64,000 nt of DNA from Runella sp. MFBS21 (GCF_029433105.1 NZ_JARNTW010000006.1:124001-188000); one strand, 5' to 3'. Positions 36,747-46,233 are shown, numbered from the stretch's first letter. The notes: generated by a model not told the origin, from the letters alone. Made by a program: numbers and translations.

Positions 36747-38069
36747 ATGAATGACAGAATAGAAGATAATCCTTCACATAAAAAATTAAAGAAAGAGCTT
36801 GATGGGGCAGATGCACTAAGCAAGCTAACAGGTTTATTTTCATTGTTTGGAGCAAATTCTAAAGACTTAAAAGAAGCTTTTGAACCTTTTGCAGACATTC
36901 AAAAACAATTTGACCTGATTTCCAAAAGCCCTGACAAATTCAATGACCATTTTTCCCAAAAAGGCTGGATAGCACATGAATCGATGAATTGTGATTTAAT
37001 GCTTACTTGTATTGAATTTGCAGAAAAAGGACATACTGAATTAGCGGAACAAGAACTTATCAATTATTATAGTTCAGACAAAATGCAATGGTTGACATAC
37101 CAACTTAAAGGCACTAAGGAATTTTCTATAAGGTACTCGTTAATCAAAGCAGCCTACGAGGACACAATAGCAGAAAAATATTATGCTTGTATTCCTGTTT
37201 TATTATTAGTCATAGACGGTGGTGTAAATGATGTTGATAGAAATAAAGGATTTTTTGCGGAGAATACAGACTTGACCGCATGGGATTCTATTGCAGCCCA
37301 TAGTTCAGGTTTAGCAACTTTGAAAGAAATTTTTAACTACACGAGAAAGCGAACAACAGAAGAGGAAATTACTATGCCTTATAGACATGGAATTCTTCAT
37401 GGCAGAGACATTAACTATGCAAATAAAACTGTTGCTGCAAAATGTTGGGCTGCTCTTTTTGCATTAAATGATTGGGCGAAGGCTGTAAAAGACGGCAAAA
37501 AGAATCCGCCACCAGATGAACCAAAACTTAGTGTTAGTGAAAGTATAAATGAATTAAAAACGACACTTGAAAATCATACAGAAAGTCAAAAAAGGAATAG
37601 GGAAGTTAGTCGGAAAGTAGATGAATGGTCAGCAAGGAATCTTGAAATTGGAGTTAACGTTCCGCCAAAAGGTTTACCAAATGATTATGAAGTGTTTACA
37701 CCTGAAAGAGAAGCTGTATCATTCATAGAAAATTGGAAAAGTAAAAACTATGGAGCAATCGCAAAACAGATACATTTTTTTACCAAAGGAGAAATCAATT
37801 GGGGAAAAGAAGCAGGTAAGGTTAGAAAAATCTTTCAAAACAAAATTTTAAAAGATTATGCTATCACGAATATAAAAGACTGTTCGCCAGCAATCACAGA
37901 AGTCACTCTGTCTGTTGACATTATTTACGAAGAAAAAGAATACAACAAAGAAATCACATTGCGACTCATTTATGATGGACCAAACGGGGAAATTTTAGTC
38001 TTCGGTGACAAAGGGGGACAATGGAAATTTATTGAATCTTTTTTCCATAAAATTGACTACCTCTACTGA
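36747..38069 (+). CDS. Orphan 440-residue protein with a HEPN-like R-x4-H motif
   Basis: No known full-length family is recognised. The N-terminal ~250 residues are all-helical; around residues 211-220 the motif MPYRHGILHGRD contains R213-x4-H218, followed by a long helix (NKTVAAKCWAALFALNDWAKAV). This is the arrangement of HEPN ribonuclease domains found in many defence and toxin proteins. Residues ~255-310 are charged and helical, and the last ~120 are a separate alpha/beta domain (AVSFIENWKSKNYGAIAKQI, TLSVDIIYEEKEYNKEITLRLIYDG-type strands) resembling a small NTF2-like fold. Its codons are visibly more AT-rich than those of the neighbours, and an attC-like repeat follows 10-17 bp after the stop. 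A transferred gene is likely. Confidence 0.75.
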   Translation: MNDRIEDNPSHKKLKKELDGADALSKLTGLFSLFGANSKDLKEAFEPFADIQKQFDLISKSPDKFNDHFSQKGWIAHESMNCDLMLTCIEFAEKGHTELAEQELINYYSSDKMQWLTYQLKGTKEFSIRYSLIKAAYEDTIAEKYYACIPVLLLVIDGGVNDVDRNKGFFAENTDLTAWDSIAAHSSGLATLKEIFNYTRKRTTEEEITMPYRHGILHGRDINYANKTVAAKCWAALFALNDWAKAVKDGKKNPPPDEPKLSVSESINELKTTLENHTESQKRNREVSRKVDEWSARNLEIGVNVPPKGLPNDYEVFTPEREAVSFIENWKSKNYGAIAKQIHFFTKGEINWGKEAGKVRKIFQNKILKDYAITNIKDCSPAITEVTLSVDIIYEEKEYNKEITLRLIYDGPNGEILVFGDKGGQWKFIESFFHKIDYLY

Positions 38070-38079
38070 CAAGCCCAAC

Positions 38080-38276
38080 AGCCAACAAAAGGTTTGCCGC
38101 AAGACTGGCGGATGGGATAACAATCGACAGTTGTAATACTATCAGCTAAGATCGGGCTAGACCGAATTCTATTTGGGTTTTAATTGTTGACTTCAACTTC
38201 AGTTTTTTAATCGGCTTCAGTTGCCGGGCAGACACAGCAACAATTCTAGCACTGCGCCAAGCCTCCAACGTTAGAA
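38080..38276 (+). repeat. attC-like imperfect inverted repeat downstream of the HEPN-like gene
   Basis: The left end (AGCCAACAAAAGGTTTGCCGCA, from 38080, split as AGCCAAC then AAAAGGTTTGCCGCA) and the right end (TGCGCCAAGCC at 38253-38263, then TCCAACGTTAG to 38274) are imperfect reverse complements: AGGTTTGCCGCA against AGGCTTGGCGCA. The right end has the AAC-GTTAG core junction of integron recombination sites. Length is ~190 bp, longer than most attC sites. The position just after a stop codon is what a gene cassette would show. I recall similar sequences behind orphan ORFs in other Bacteroidota. No integrase is in the window. Confidence 0.5.
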
Positions 38277-38586
38277 GCTATTTTAGGAAAACATCGCAAC
38301 AGACCACAACTTGATAAAAGAACTTTACATACTTGGTGATTTGGTCAAGGCTCAACCGCGCGGCGGCCACTTCGTTCTTCGATTAAATCCCAAAAGTTTT
38401 CGGGATGCTAAAAACTCCCATCGCAAAGCCCCTAACCCTAAGCGGTACAACAAACCTATATTCCTTAAATAGCAACAACGCCTCTATCCTCAAGCGTTTA
38501 TTTGACTCCACCGCTAGATAATTTTTTAAGTACATCTATTTCATTTTTGCTAACTTGAGGTCAAAATATACCTTTTTGTTAGTAGT
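38277..38586 (+). other. 310-bp gap before the envelope operon
   Basis: The first ~110 bp after the attC-like site contain no convincing gene; a TTG-initiated 53-codon frame (38311-38472) is unsupported. ATCCC-AAAAGTTTTC-GGGAT (38387-38406) is a short palindrome of a type frequent in Bacteroidota intergenic DNA. The remainder should include the promoter of the DUF5723 gene, but no exact TAnnTTTG box is seen. Confidence 0.4.
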
Positions 38587-40740
38587 ATGAAATTGAAACA
38601 TCTATTAGTAGGCGGAATCGCTTTGTTATCTTCACATTTAGGTTTTTCGCAAGTAGGCGCTTGGCAATTCAACAACTACGCCGGTCTTCAAGGGAGTTAT
38701 TTAAACCCTGCCTCCTTGAGTGATTCACGGATTGGATGGCAAGTCAATCTAGCCTCTATTTATACACGCGGTGGAGTGAAGGAAGTAGATTATCCAAGCG
38801 ACTATGTGCTTTTTTCGGGAACATCCCTAAAACTCAATAAACAAACTTGGGCACCCACTTATACGGATGTAAGAGGACCGGGCTTTATGCTTCAATTGCC
38901 TAATTCTCACGCCTTTGGAATCACCACTCGCTACCGCGCCGCTAGCCTTAAAATTGGTACTTCTGAGAGTACCAATACTATCAATGGGATTTGGGAAACC
39001 GAAGCCTTCAATGAAATTGCGTTGTCGTATGCCCTGCCGGTGTTTTCCCACAAAAATCACCGACTCAGAGCAGGAGCTACTTACAAACTTCTGGGGGGAG
39101 TATTTTATGACGGTCTCAATGCCAACGGAAATATCGGAAGCACTGGCTTTTCGGGAAATATTCGTGGGGCATCATCGGGTTTTAATCAGCCGTTTGAATG
39201 GTCCCAAATAATTCCCAAAGCAAACGGAGGAGGAGCGTTTGATGTAGGGGTTATTTATGATTTCATTCCCAATCCTGAAAATTATCTCTATAAAATGGAC
39301 GGGAAAGAACTTTATGATGTCACCGAAAACAAATATTTAGTAAGAGTCGGGTTATCATTGCTAGACAATGGGTCTCTTACTTACAACGGTTTACAATCTC
39401 GTGATGCAGCTTTTACTAATCATATCGTACCCACCAAATTTGGTGAAGAAAATTTAGTCAAAGATCTGAGGGGACTTCTTCTTACAGAGGGGACAGCCCA
39501 AATGCGCGACAATCTTTCCCGTAAACTTCCTAGTATCTTTACGGCCAATGTGGATGTACGACTAGGCAAAAAGGGCTGGTACCTTAATGCCCTAGTGAAT
39601 AGCGCAAAAAAAACAGCAAACGCTTATAATCCTTTTTTACTAGCAGCCCTTACCCCTCGAATTGAAAAAGACGGGGCCGAATTTTCGATGCCTGTTAGCT
39701 ACTGGAGAGATACCAAACAATGGGCCGTAGGGATTCATGTTAAATTAGGAGGGCTGTTTTTTGGCACCGAAAGTATCAATTCTCTTTTTGGCAGCAAAAG
39801 CCCCGCGCCTACTATTTATGCAGGTTTCTCAATTCAGGGTTGGGCAAAAAAAATAAAGGATTCTGACGGAGATGCCGTCTCAAACAAACGAGATGAATGC
39901 CCCGATTTAGCCGGACTTTGGACTTTCAAAGGTTGCCCCGACCGTGATGGCGACGGTATCAAAGATGCTGATGACCAATGCCCCGAACACCCCGGCCCCA
40001 AAGAAACCAACGGCTGCCCCGATTCTGATGGTGACGGTATTTTTGATAAAAATGATGCTTGTCCCAACGCCGCTGGCCCACAAAAATTCAACGGCTGCCC
40101 CGACACCGACAATGACGGTATCCCCGATAGTGAAGATGCTTGCCCCGATAAAACTGGCCTAGCAGAATTTGGTGGTTGCCCCGATACTGATGGCGATGGC
40201 TTAATGGACAAAGAAGACGAATGCCCAGAGGTAAAAGGCTCTAAACTCTTGCGTGGCTGCCCCGACTCTGACGGCGATGGCATCGCCGACAAAGACGACC
40301 GCTGTCCTGACCAAAAAGGCGCTCCTGAACATGGCGGCTGCCCTGATAAAGACAATGACGGCCTAGCCGACAATGCCGACTCATGCCCCGAGGAGGCTGG
40401 TTGGAAATCTTTGGACGGATGTTTGCCTAAAGTATTTTTCAAATCCGACCCTGCTCTTAGTACTACACTCAACAATTCACTAAAAACATTATCAACTCAG
40501 CTTTTAACAGCTTCGGCCAACGAAGTACCTGATTTGACGGCTATCAAAAACTGGCTTAACGAACATCCTTCCACTACCTTAAATGTGGTATTTGCAGGCC
40601 CTAAAGCCGAAAATCTCAAGGCGGAATTGTTGCCAGTACTCCAAAAAACATTGGGTTCGCTGCGATACGAAACTACCGTTGAGCCTCAACTCAGCACCAA
40701 CGGCTCAGGCATACTCCTCAGATTTATTAATAAACCTTAA
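38587..40740 (+). CDS. DUF5723-type outer-membrane protein with seven TSP3 calcium repeats
   Basis: A 717-residue exported protein. A signal peptide ([22 protein letters not shown]) is followed by a ~390-residue beta-barrel-like domain of DUF5723 type ([26 protein letters not shown], then [20 protein letters not shown]-like strands). Residues ~420-610 hold seven ~26-residue thrombospondin type 3 repeats of the form DSDGDGIxDxxDxCP...GCP, which bind calcium and make a stiff rod. The last ~110 residues form a short domain with a [17 protein letters not shown] start, reminiscent of a degenerate OmpA C-terminal fold. The OmpA-like gene starts 6 bp later, so the two are one operon. Confidence 0.85.
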   Translation: MKLKHLLVGGIALLSSHLGFSQVGAWQFNNYAGLQGSYLNPASLSDSRIGWQVNLASIYTRGGVKEVDYPSDYVLFSGTSLKLNKQTWAPTYTDVRGPGFMLQLPNSHAFGITTRYRAASLKIGTSESTNTINGIWETEAFNEIALSYALPVFSHKNHRLRAGATYKLLGGVFYDGLNANGNIGSTGFSGNIRGASSGFNQPFEWSQIIPKANGGGAFDVGVIYDFIPNPENYLYKMDGKELYDVTENKYLVRVGLSLLDNGSLTYNGLQSRDAAFTNHIVPTKFGEENLVKDLRGLLLTEGTAQMRDNLSRKLPSIFTANVDVRLGKKGWYLNALVNSAKKTANAYNPFLLAALTPRIEKDGAEFSMPVSYWRDTKQWAVGIHVKLGGLFFGTESINSLFGSKSPAPTIYAGFSIQGWAKKIKDSDGDAVSNKRDECPDLAGLWTFKGCPDRDGDGIKDADDQCPEHPGPKETNGCPDSDGDGIFDKNDACPNAAGPQKFNGCPDTDNDGIPDSEDACPDKTGLAEFGGCPDTDGDGLMDKEDECPEVKGSKLLRGCPDSDGDGIADKDDRCPDQKGAPEHGGCPDKDNDGLADNADSCPEEAGWKSLDGCLPKVFFKSDPALSTTLNNSLKTLSTQLLTASANEVPDLTAIKNWLNEHPSTTLNVVFAGPKAENLKAELLPVLQKTLGSLRYETTVEPQLSTNGSGILLRFINKP

Positions 40741-40746
40741 TTAATC

Positions 40747-43700
40747 ATGAGATTATTACTGCTATTATTATTACCATTTATAATGTGGGGACAAGGGCGA
40801 AAACGCCTCCCTAGCCCCATCAATGAAACCGAACATATCGAATATGCTCCCTCTATCAGTGCCGACGGGCGAACACTCATTTTTCAGTCTGACAAATACG
40901 GGTTGTTTGTGAATGCTGCAAAGAAAGTCCCTCAAATTAATTCAGAAGGGCGTTCAGATAAAATACTTGATGAATATGAGGCCAACTTTTTTGGAATATA
41001 TGAGGTAAAACTTCATCCTTCGGGCGAATGGATGAAACCCAACCACATTGCCCCTATCAACGAATACGCCCGCGAAATGATGACGCCCGTTATGGGCGGC
41101 CCCAGCATAAGCTACGATGGTAATACTTTGTTCTTTTTTGCCAATTTCGGCAAAAGTGGATACGGTCGAGAAGACATTTACTACTCAGTACGTGAAAAAA
41201 ACGGCTGGAGCAAGCCTATCAATATCGGCTCCACTATCAACACAGAAGGCTATGAAGGCTTCCCGAGTGTATCACCTGATGGCAAACGGCTGTATTTTAC
41301 CCGTGAGGATGTTGGTAAAAATGTTAATGGAAAGCAATGTTACCGTATCATGGTATCTGAAAAAGGCCGAAATGGAAAATGGAAACAGCCTTTTGAACTT
41401 CCTCCACCGGTCAACTTAGACTGCGAAAAAGCCCCGCGCATCATGGCCGATAGCCGCACGCTAGTGTTTTCTTCCATCAAAAAATCGGGCAAAGGAGATT
41501 TTGACCTTTATAAATCAGTATTGCAAGACAACGGCAACTGGTCAGAACCACAACCTTTGGAATTTGTTAATACCAAAAAATCTGACTTGTTTGTGGCCAT
41601 AAGCCCTTGCGGCGATTTGATGTATTTTGTAAGTAATGGCGATATTTTTACAACCCCCGTTCCGGACGAACTCCGTCCGTTTAAGATTGCCACTGTACAA
41701 GGCTATGTTTTAGATTCTCTAACTAAAGCTCCTATTGCGGCCACTATCGTGGTCAAAGAAGTGGCCTCGGGGCAGTCGGTAGCGGTATTAGAAAACAATC
41801 CCTCCGACGGACGTTTTACGGCGCTTGTTCCCATTACGGGCGAATACGAACTTTCGGTTAATCTTGCGGAGTTTTTCACAAAAAATATCCTTATCACTAA
41901 AGATTTTCACAAAAACTGCGAGGTAATTTCTCGCGATTTTTTGCTTCAAAAATTGCCAAGTACGACCGCGAATCCTCCCTCTCTTGCTACCAACAAAACC
42001 TCTAGCTCCTCCACAAATCCTTCTAGACCTACGGTAGCGATTGTGGAGCTAGATACGCCGCTTACTGAAAAGAAAGAAGACACTCCCGTACTTGCTACCA
42101 ACACGCCTTCCTCACCTCCTACTCCTCCACCCTCCACTACTACGCCTAAAGCATTGGAAGAAGTAGAGCTTGTAGCTGATTCGCCATCTACTCAATCCGT
42201 AAAAGTATCTGCTGAAGGACAAAAACCCGATGATAGCAAGTTGATTGTCGAATACGCCCTGATATTGCGGATTGTGGATAAAGAAACCAACGAACTCATT
42301 GCCAATCCTCAAGTGATTTTGAAAGACAAAGAAGGCAAACCGATTTCTTTGAAATCCGAAATGTTAAATAATGAGTTTTACATCAAAGTCAAAGAAGGGG
42401 ACGAATTTGGGCTTACCGTACAAGCCGGTGGTTTTCTGCCTTTTAGTGCCGATATCCCTAAACTGACACAAGACAAACGCGTTACGGTAAAACTTGCCAA
42501 AAACTTACCTAGTGTGCTCAATATCGTAATGGTGGATGCACAAACCAATCAGCCTTTGAGTGGAGTAGCTCGTGTCAAATCAGCCACAGGCAAAGAAACG
42601 CTCCTTCAAGTCAGCAATGGAAAAGCGCAAGTTTCCCTTACTTCAAATGACAACTTTCAAATCACAGGCGAAACCAAGGGCTATTTTCCCTTGTCTAAAA
42701 CTTTGCAAGTTGAACTTCCTTCCGAAGGCAACAAAATCTATGATTTAGAGCTTCGTCTTGTATCGGATGAGTATTTTATCACTGCCGAAGCCTACAACAT
42801 CGAAAATGCCCAACCCATTGCTTCTGCTCGTATTTATGTCTTAGATGCCTCTGGAAAACGTGTATTAGAACTTAACGCTGATGCTACAGGCAAAGCTACT
42901 GCCAAGCTACCCTCCAAGGCCAATTATACCGTAGAATGCGTAGCAGAAGGTTTTCAGACTGCCACCCAAACCTTGAAGGATTTGCAGCACCAAACTATCG
43001 TACAGTTTAAGCTAGTACCTATCAAGAAAAAAGAAAAGGAGCTAAAACTTATTGTATTGGATGCTTACACGGGCGAAGAACTTAACCTCAAAGCTACCAT
43101 CAACGGTAAGCCCACTGAGCGACCTACTCCGTTTTTTGTGAAAGGAATAGAAGGTGAACGCTTTGAACTAAAACTATTAGGCGAAGGAATTGACGAAAAA
43201 CCCATTGCTTTTGCCTTTGTGGATTCGCTCATCAATCGTACAAGTCTTACCTTGCGTGTACCCAGGTCTACGTATGAGTTTGATTTTGGAGTGGTATCTC
43301 GCAAAGACCGAGGTGTCGTAGCCAAAGCACAATTGAAAGTGATAGATTTACAAACCAAAGCCGAGGTACCTGTATCTCTTGCCAACGGTAAATTCAAATA
43401 TTCATTACAGCCTACCAAACAATACGCGCTGCAAATCAAAGCAGATGGTTTTGAAGACTTCAACACCCGTATCGAAACCCTTAAGTGGATTTCGGATGGA
43501 GAGTTGGAGAAAACCTTTGTTTTAATCCCCAAAATTGTACAAACTCCTCCTCCTGCTTCTTCGGTAGCTAGTAGTCCTACGGTCATCGAATCCAAGACTT
43601 TTGGTAAGATTGAAAAAGGAAAGGCAATCATCCTCAAAAACATTTATTTTGACCAAAGTAGCCCCGTTTTACGTACCGATTCTTATCCAGAATTAGATGC

Positions 43701-43956
43701 CCTTGCAGAAGTGATGAACCAAAACCCTTCGATTCGCATCGAAATTAAAGGCCATACCGACAATGTCGGAGATTTTGATTTGAATGTAAAACTTTCCAAG
43801 GAGCGTTGCCAGTCAGTAGAAGCCTATTTGATTCAAAAAGGAATCACTAAAGAGCGGTTGCAAAGTGTAGGAAGAGGGAGCCTCGACCCTATCGCACCTA
43901 ATACGAGCGAAGAAAACAAGAAAAAAAATCGTCGTGTAGAGTTTACCGTACTTTAG
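40747..43956 (+). CDS. OmpA family protein with WD40-like and carboxypeptidase-regulatory-like repeats
   Basis: A 1069-residue envelope protein. After a signal peptide come WD40-like (PD40/TolB) blades such as ISADGRTLIFQSDKYG, ISYDGNTLFFFANFGK and VSPDGKRLYFTRED (residues ~35-300), a CarboxypepD_reg-like domain (VQGYVLDSLTKAPIAATIVV), a Thr/Ser/Pro linker (~400-480), four or more beta domains of ~90 residues, and a C-terminal OmpA peptidoglycan-binding domain (residues ~955-1069: IYFDQSSPVLR, IEIKGHTDNVGDFDLNVKLS, NRRVEFTVL). It anchors to the cell wall and resembles PorE-like proteins linked to T9SS; that link is inference. It shares an operon with the upstream DUF5723 gene. Confidence 0.9.
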   Translation: MRLLLLLLLPFIMWGQGRKRLPSPINETEHIEYAPSISADGRTLIFQSDKYGLFVNAAKKVPQINSEGRSDKILDEYEANFFGIYEVKLHPSGEWMKPNHIAPINEYAREMMTPVMGGPSISYDGNTLFFFANFGKSGYGREDIYYSVREKNGWSKPINIGSTINTEGYEGFPSVSPDGKRLYFTREDVGKNVNGKQCYRIMVSEKGRNGKWKQPFELPPPVNLDCEKAPRIMADSRTLVFSSIKKSGKGDFDLYKSVLQDNGNWSEPQPLEFVNTKKSDLFVAISPCGDLMYFVSNGDIFTTPVPDELRPFKIATVQGYVLDSLTKAPIAATIVVKEVASGQSVAVLENNPSDGRFTALVPITGEYELSVNLAEFFTKNILITKDFHKNCEVISRDFLLQKLPSTTANPPSLATNKTSSSSTNPSRPTVAIVELDTPLTEKKEDTPVLATNTPSSPPTPPPSTTTPKALEEVELVADSPSTQSVKVSAEGQKPDDSKLIVEYALILRIVDKETNELIANPQVILKDKEGKPISLKSEMLNNEFYIKVKEGDEFGLTVQAGGFLPFSADIPKLTQDKRVTVKLAKNLPSVLNIVMVDAQTNQPLSGVARVKSATGKETLLQVSNGKAQVSLTSNDNFQITGETKGYFPLSKTLQVELPSEGNKIYDLELRLVSDEYFITAEAYNIENAQPIASARIYVLDASGKRVLELNADATGKATAKLPSKANYTVECVAEGFQTATQTLKDLQHQTIVQFKLVPIKKKEKELKLIVLDAYTGEELNLKATINGKPTERPTPFFVKGIEGERFELKLLGEGIDEKPIAFAFVDSLINRTSLTLRVPRSTYEFDFGVVSRKDRGVVAKAQLKVIDLQTKAEVPVSLANGKFKYSLQPTKQYALQIKADGFEDFNTRIETLKWISDGELEKTFVLIPKIVQTPPPASSVASSPTVIESKTFGKIEKGKAIILKNIYFDQSSPVLRTDSYPELDALAEVMNQNPSIRIEIKGHTDNVGDFDLNVKLSKERCQSVEAYLIQKGITKERLQSVGRGSLDPIAPNTSEENKKKNRRVEFTVL

Positions 43957-43970
43957 GGAGGGGCATTTGC

Positions 43971-43978
43971 GTAACTTT
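43971..43978 (+). promoter_or_regulatory. -7 box directly ahead of hemW
   Basis: TAACTTTG ends 5 bp before the hemW ATG (43984). If used, the transcript would be leaderless or nearly so. No TTG lies 17-23 bp upstream, which weakens the call. Confidence 0.4.
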
Positions 43979-43983
43979 GCCGT

Positions 43984-45138
43984 ATGCACTTATACATTCA
44001 TATTCCTTTTTGTAAACAAGCTTGTCACTATTGCGACTTTCATTTTAGTACAAACCTAAAGTCAAAGAACAATTTGGTGACCGCTATTTGTCATGAAATC
44101 GCGCTTCAAAAAGATTATTTACCCCACAATACCCTCCAAACTATTTACTTTGGAGGTGGTACACCTTCCTTGCTTACTGTCGAAGAATTAGGGAAAATTT
44201 TTGAGACTATTCACCTTTATTTTCAGGTAGAAACGGATGCCGAGATTACGCTTGAAGCCAATCCTGATGATTTGAGTTATAAAAAGCTAATATCGTTGAA
44301 ACCCTTCGTAAATCGGCTCAGTATAGGCCTACAGTCTTTTCATGAGCCTTATTTGCGATTTATGAACCGCGCTCATGATGCCTCACAATCTTATTCAAGT
44401 GTCAAGCTAGCACAAGACTGTGGTTTCGACAACCTGACGATTGATTTGATTTATGGCATGAGTGAAAAACATTTAGGCATTTCGTCCTCCACGGATAGTG
44501 ACGACATTCGCCTATGGGAAAAGGATTTGGAAATGGCCGTAGGGCTTGGAACGCCCCATATTTCGGCTTATAATCTGACCATTGAGCCTCAAACAGCCTT
44601 GGGAAACTGGTTAAGGAAAGGCAAAATCCAGGGTGTAGAAGAGGAACTATCAGCGCGTCATTTTGAGCTTATGGTAGCGTATTTAGAAAATCATCATTTT
44701 GAGCAATACGAGATTTCAAATTTTGCTCGAAATCATCAGTATGCTATCCATAATAGTAGCTATTGGAAGCGCCGCCCCTACCTCGGCATTGGGCCAAGTG
44801 CTCATTCTTTCAATGGTAGCACACGTCAGTATAATATCTCTAATAACATACAGTATCTCAAATCACTACAAACAGGAACCCTCAATTTCGAAATAGAAGT
44901 ACTTACTCCCTTCGACCAAGTAAACGATTATATTCTGACAAGTCTCCGTACGATTTGGGGGTGTGATTTGGGTATTATTCAGGAAATTTCAGGAATAAAC
45001 TTCCTAGAAGTACAAAAACATTACCTCAAGTCGTTTGTTGAAAAAGAATGGCTTTACTTAGATAACAATAAACTCTTTCTCACTCGTACAGGGAGACTTT
45101 TTGCCGACCGTATTGCTGCCGACTTGTTTTTGGTTTGA
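43984..45138 (+). CDS. hemW: Radical SAM haem chaperone HemW
   Basis: A 384-residue protein related to the oxygen-independent coproporphyrinogen oxidase but of the HemW branch, which inserts haem into respiratory proteins. The 4Fe-4S site is C10-x3-C14-x2-C17-x-F19 (FCKQACHYCDFHF), HemW-like because the fourth Cys of HemN is missing. The SAM motif YFGGGTPSLL, the LEANPDDL segment, SIGLQSFHEPYLRFMNRAHDA and NLTIDLIYGM follow, and HemW_C ends the chain. The start is fixed because HLYIHIPFC must be the N-terminus. Confidence 0.93.
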   Translation: MHLYIHIPFCKQACHYCDFHFSTNLKSKNNLVTAICHEIALQKDYLPHNTLQTIYFGGGTPSLLTVEELGKIFETIHLYFQVETDAEITLEANPDDLSYKKLISLKPFVNRLSIGLQSFHEPYLRFMNRAHDASQSYSSVKLAQDCGFDNLTIDLIYGMSEKHLGISSSTDSDDIRLWEKDLEMAVGLGTPHISAYNLTIEPQTALGNWLRKGKIQGVEEELSARHFELMVAYLENHHFEQYEISNFARNHQYAIHNSSYWKRRPYLGIGPSAHSFNGSTRQYNISNNIQYLKSLQTGTLNFEIEVLTPFDQVNDYILTSLRTIWGCDLGIIQEISGINFLEVQKHYLKSFVEKEWLYLDNNKLFLTRTGRLFADRIAADLFLV

Positions 45139-45203
45139 AAGATTCTCCCTTTTTTTCCGATTTTTGTATTTAGAAATACTAAAACTCGCTCTAACCCTCT
45201 GAT

Positions 45204-45956
45204 ATGGCTGTCAATCGAATTCGCCCTACTACTGCTCCTTCTCCCAAATCTACTCCCACTCGTAGCTGGAAATCAGTAGTAACTCGTATTGTTTTGAAAG
45301 GTATGTTGTACTTTTTTATTGGGTCAGTCCTTTGGGTTACGGTTCTCAAATTTGTTCCTGTATGGGTCACTCCCCTCATGATAGCCCGCAAAATAGAAGC
45401 AATCGCCGATGGCCGTGATAGTAAAATTTATTCTGATTGGACTTCGTTCGACGAGATGTCAAAAGAAGCTCCTTTGTCGGTTGTTTCTTCCGAAGACCAG
45501 CTTTTTCCTGAGCATTGGGGGTTTGATTTCAAATCTATGAACAATGCGTTTAGATACAACCTTAAAGGAAAAAAAATCAGGGGAGCGAGTACAATCTCCC
45601 AACAAGTAGCCAAAAATGTATTTTTGTGGCAAGGGCGTAGTTACATCCGAAAAGGATTAGAAGCTTATTTTACGCTGTTGATTGAAGTGATTTGGGGCAA
45701 AAAACGCATCTTAGAAGTTTATCTTAATGTCGCCGAAACTGGCAAAATGACGTTTGGGTATGAAGCTGCCTCCCAACGTTTTTTTAATAAATCTGCCTCC
45801 GCACTCACCCGTACAGAAGCAGCGCGAATTGCAGCGGTTTTGCCCAGTCCGCTGCGATTTTCCGCCAAAAATCCTTCCAATTATGTCCAGAAGCGTACAC
45901 AACAAATAGCCCGTCAAATGCGTATGCTTGGACGCGATTACATTGCCAGCCTATAA
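45204..45956 (+). CDS. mtgA: Monofunctional peptidoglycan glycosyltransferase
   Basis: A 250-residue GT51 enzyme that polymerises lipid II into glycan strands on the outer face of the inner membrane. One membrane helix lies at residues ~33-55 (GMLYFFIGSVLWVTVLKFVPV). The catalytic Glu is E97 in SSEDQLFPEHWGFD; RGASTISQQVAKNVFLW, RKGLEAYFTLLIE with KKRILEVYLNVAE, and the GYEAASQRFFNKSASALTRTEAARIAAVLPSP region are diagnostic. No transpeptidase domain is attached. It starts 65 bp after hemW and may be cotranscribed. Confidence 0.95.
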   Translation: MAVNRIRPTTAPSPKSTPTRSWKSVVTRIVLKGMLYFFIGSVLWVTVLKFVPVWVTPLMIARKIEAIADGRDSKIYSDWTSFDEMSKEAPLSVVSSEDQLFPEHWGFDFKSMNNAFRYNLKGKKIRGASTISQQVAKNVFLWQGRSYIRKGLEAYFTLLIEVIWGKKRILEVYLNVAETGKMTFGYEAASQRFFNKSASALTRTEAARIAAVLPSPLRFSAKNPSNYVQKRTQQIARQMRMLGRDYIASL

Positions 45957-46104
45957 ACTTTTGTTTACTAAAAACAGCCATTCATTTACAAATAATTATT
46001 TTATAAGATTCTTTCTTTTTTTTAGAATTTTTTGGCATAGTTATTGAGCATAACTTCTGCGTACCCTACATATGAAGAATTCATTTAGCCTTATGATTTA
46101 TTAC

Positions 46105-46193
46105 TTGCCATTATTTTGATTAATGTGGCAATTGTCAATCGAGGCTCACTAAGAATTCTGAAAAACGTCAAAAGCCCAGAATAAAGGGCTTTT
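46105..46193 (+). terminator. Two hairpins in the gap after mtgA
   Basis: Hairpin one: TTGCC-ATTA (46105) with TAAT-GGCAA (to 46131), a 2-nt bulge inside. Hairpin two: AAAAGCCC (46170-46177) with GGGCTTTT (46186-46193), 8-nt loop, then CAAATTA; this looks like a terminator but lies 210 bp after mtgA and 40 bp before the next ATG, so it could also be a leader hairpin. Confidence 0.45.
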
Positions 46194-46233
46194 CAAATTA
46201 TCGACACATTTCACAAGTTTTTAGTAGTAGGGT

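Noticed and set aside
38311-38472. TTG-started 53-codon frame after the attC-like site, a possible second cassette
   Set aside because: No ATG, no recognisable domain, and no second attC-like site after it.
39840-40420. Regular ~78-bp repeats that could be taken for a CRISPR array
   Set aside because: They are in-frame codon repeats of seven TSP3 protein units within one gene; no palindromic repeat with variable spacers and no cas genes.
39834-40475. 213-codon open frame on the minus strand
   Set aside because: It is antisense to the TSP3 repeats; the regular Asp/Gly/Cys codons of the repeats keep the other strand open. The Ser/Pro/Gly-rich translation is repetitive and resembles nothing.
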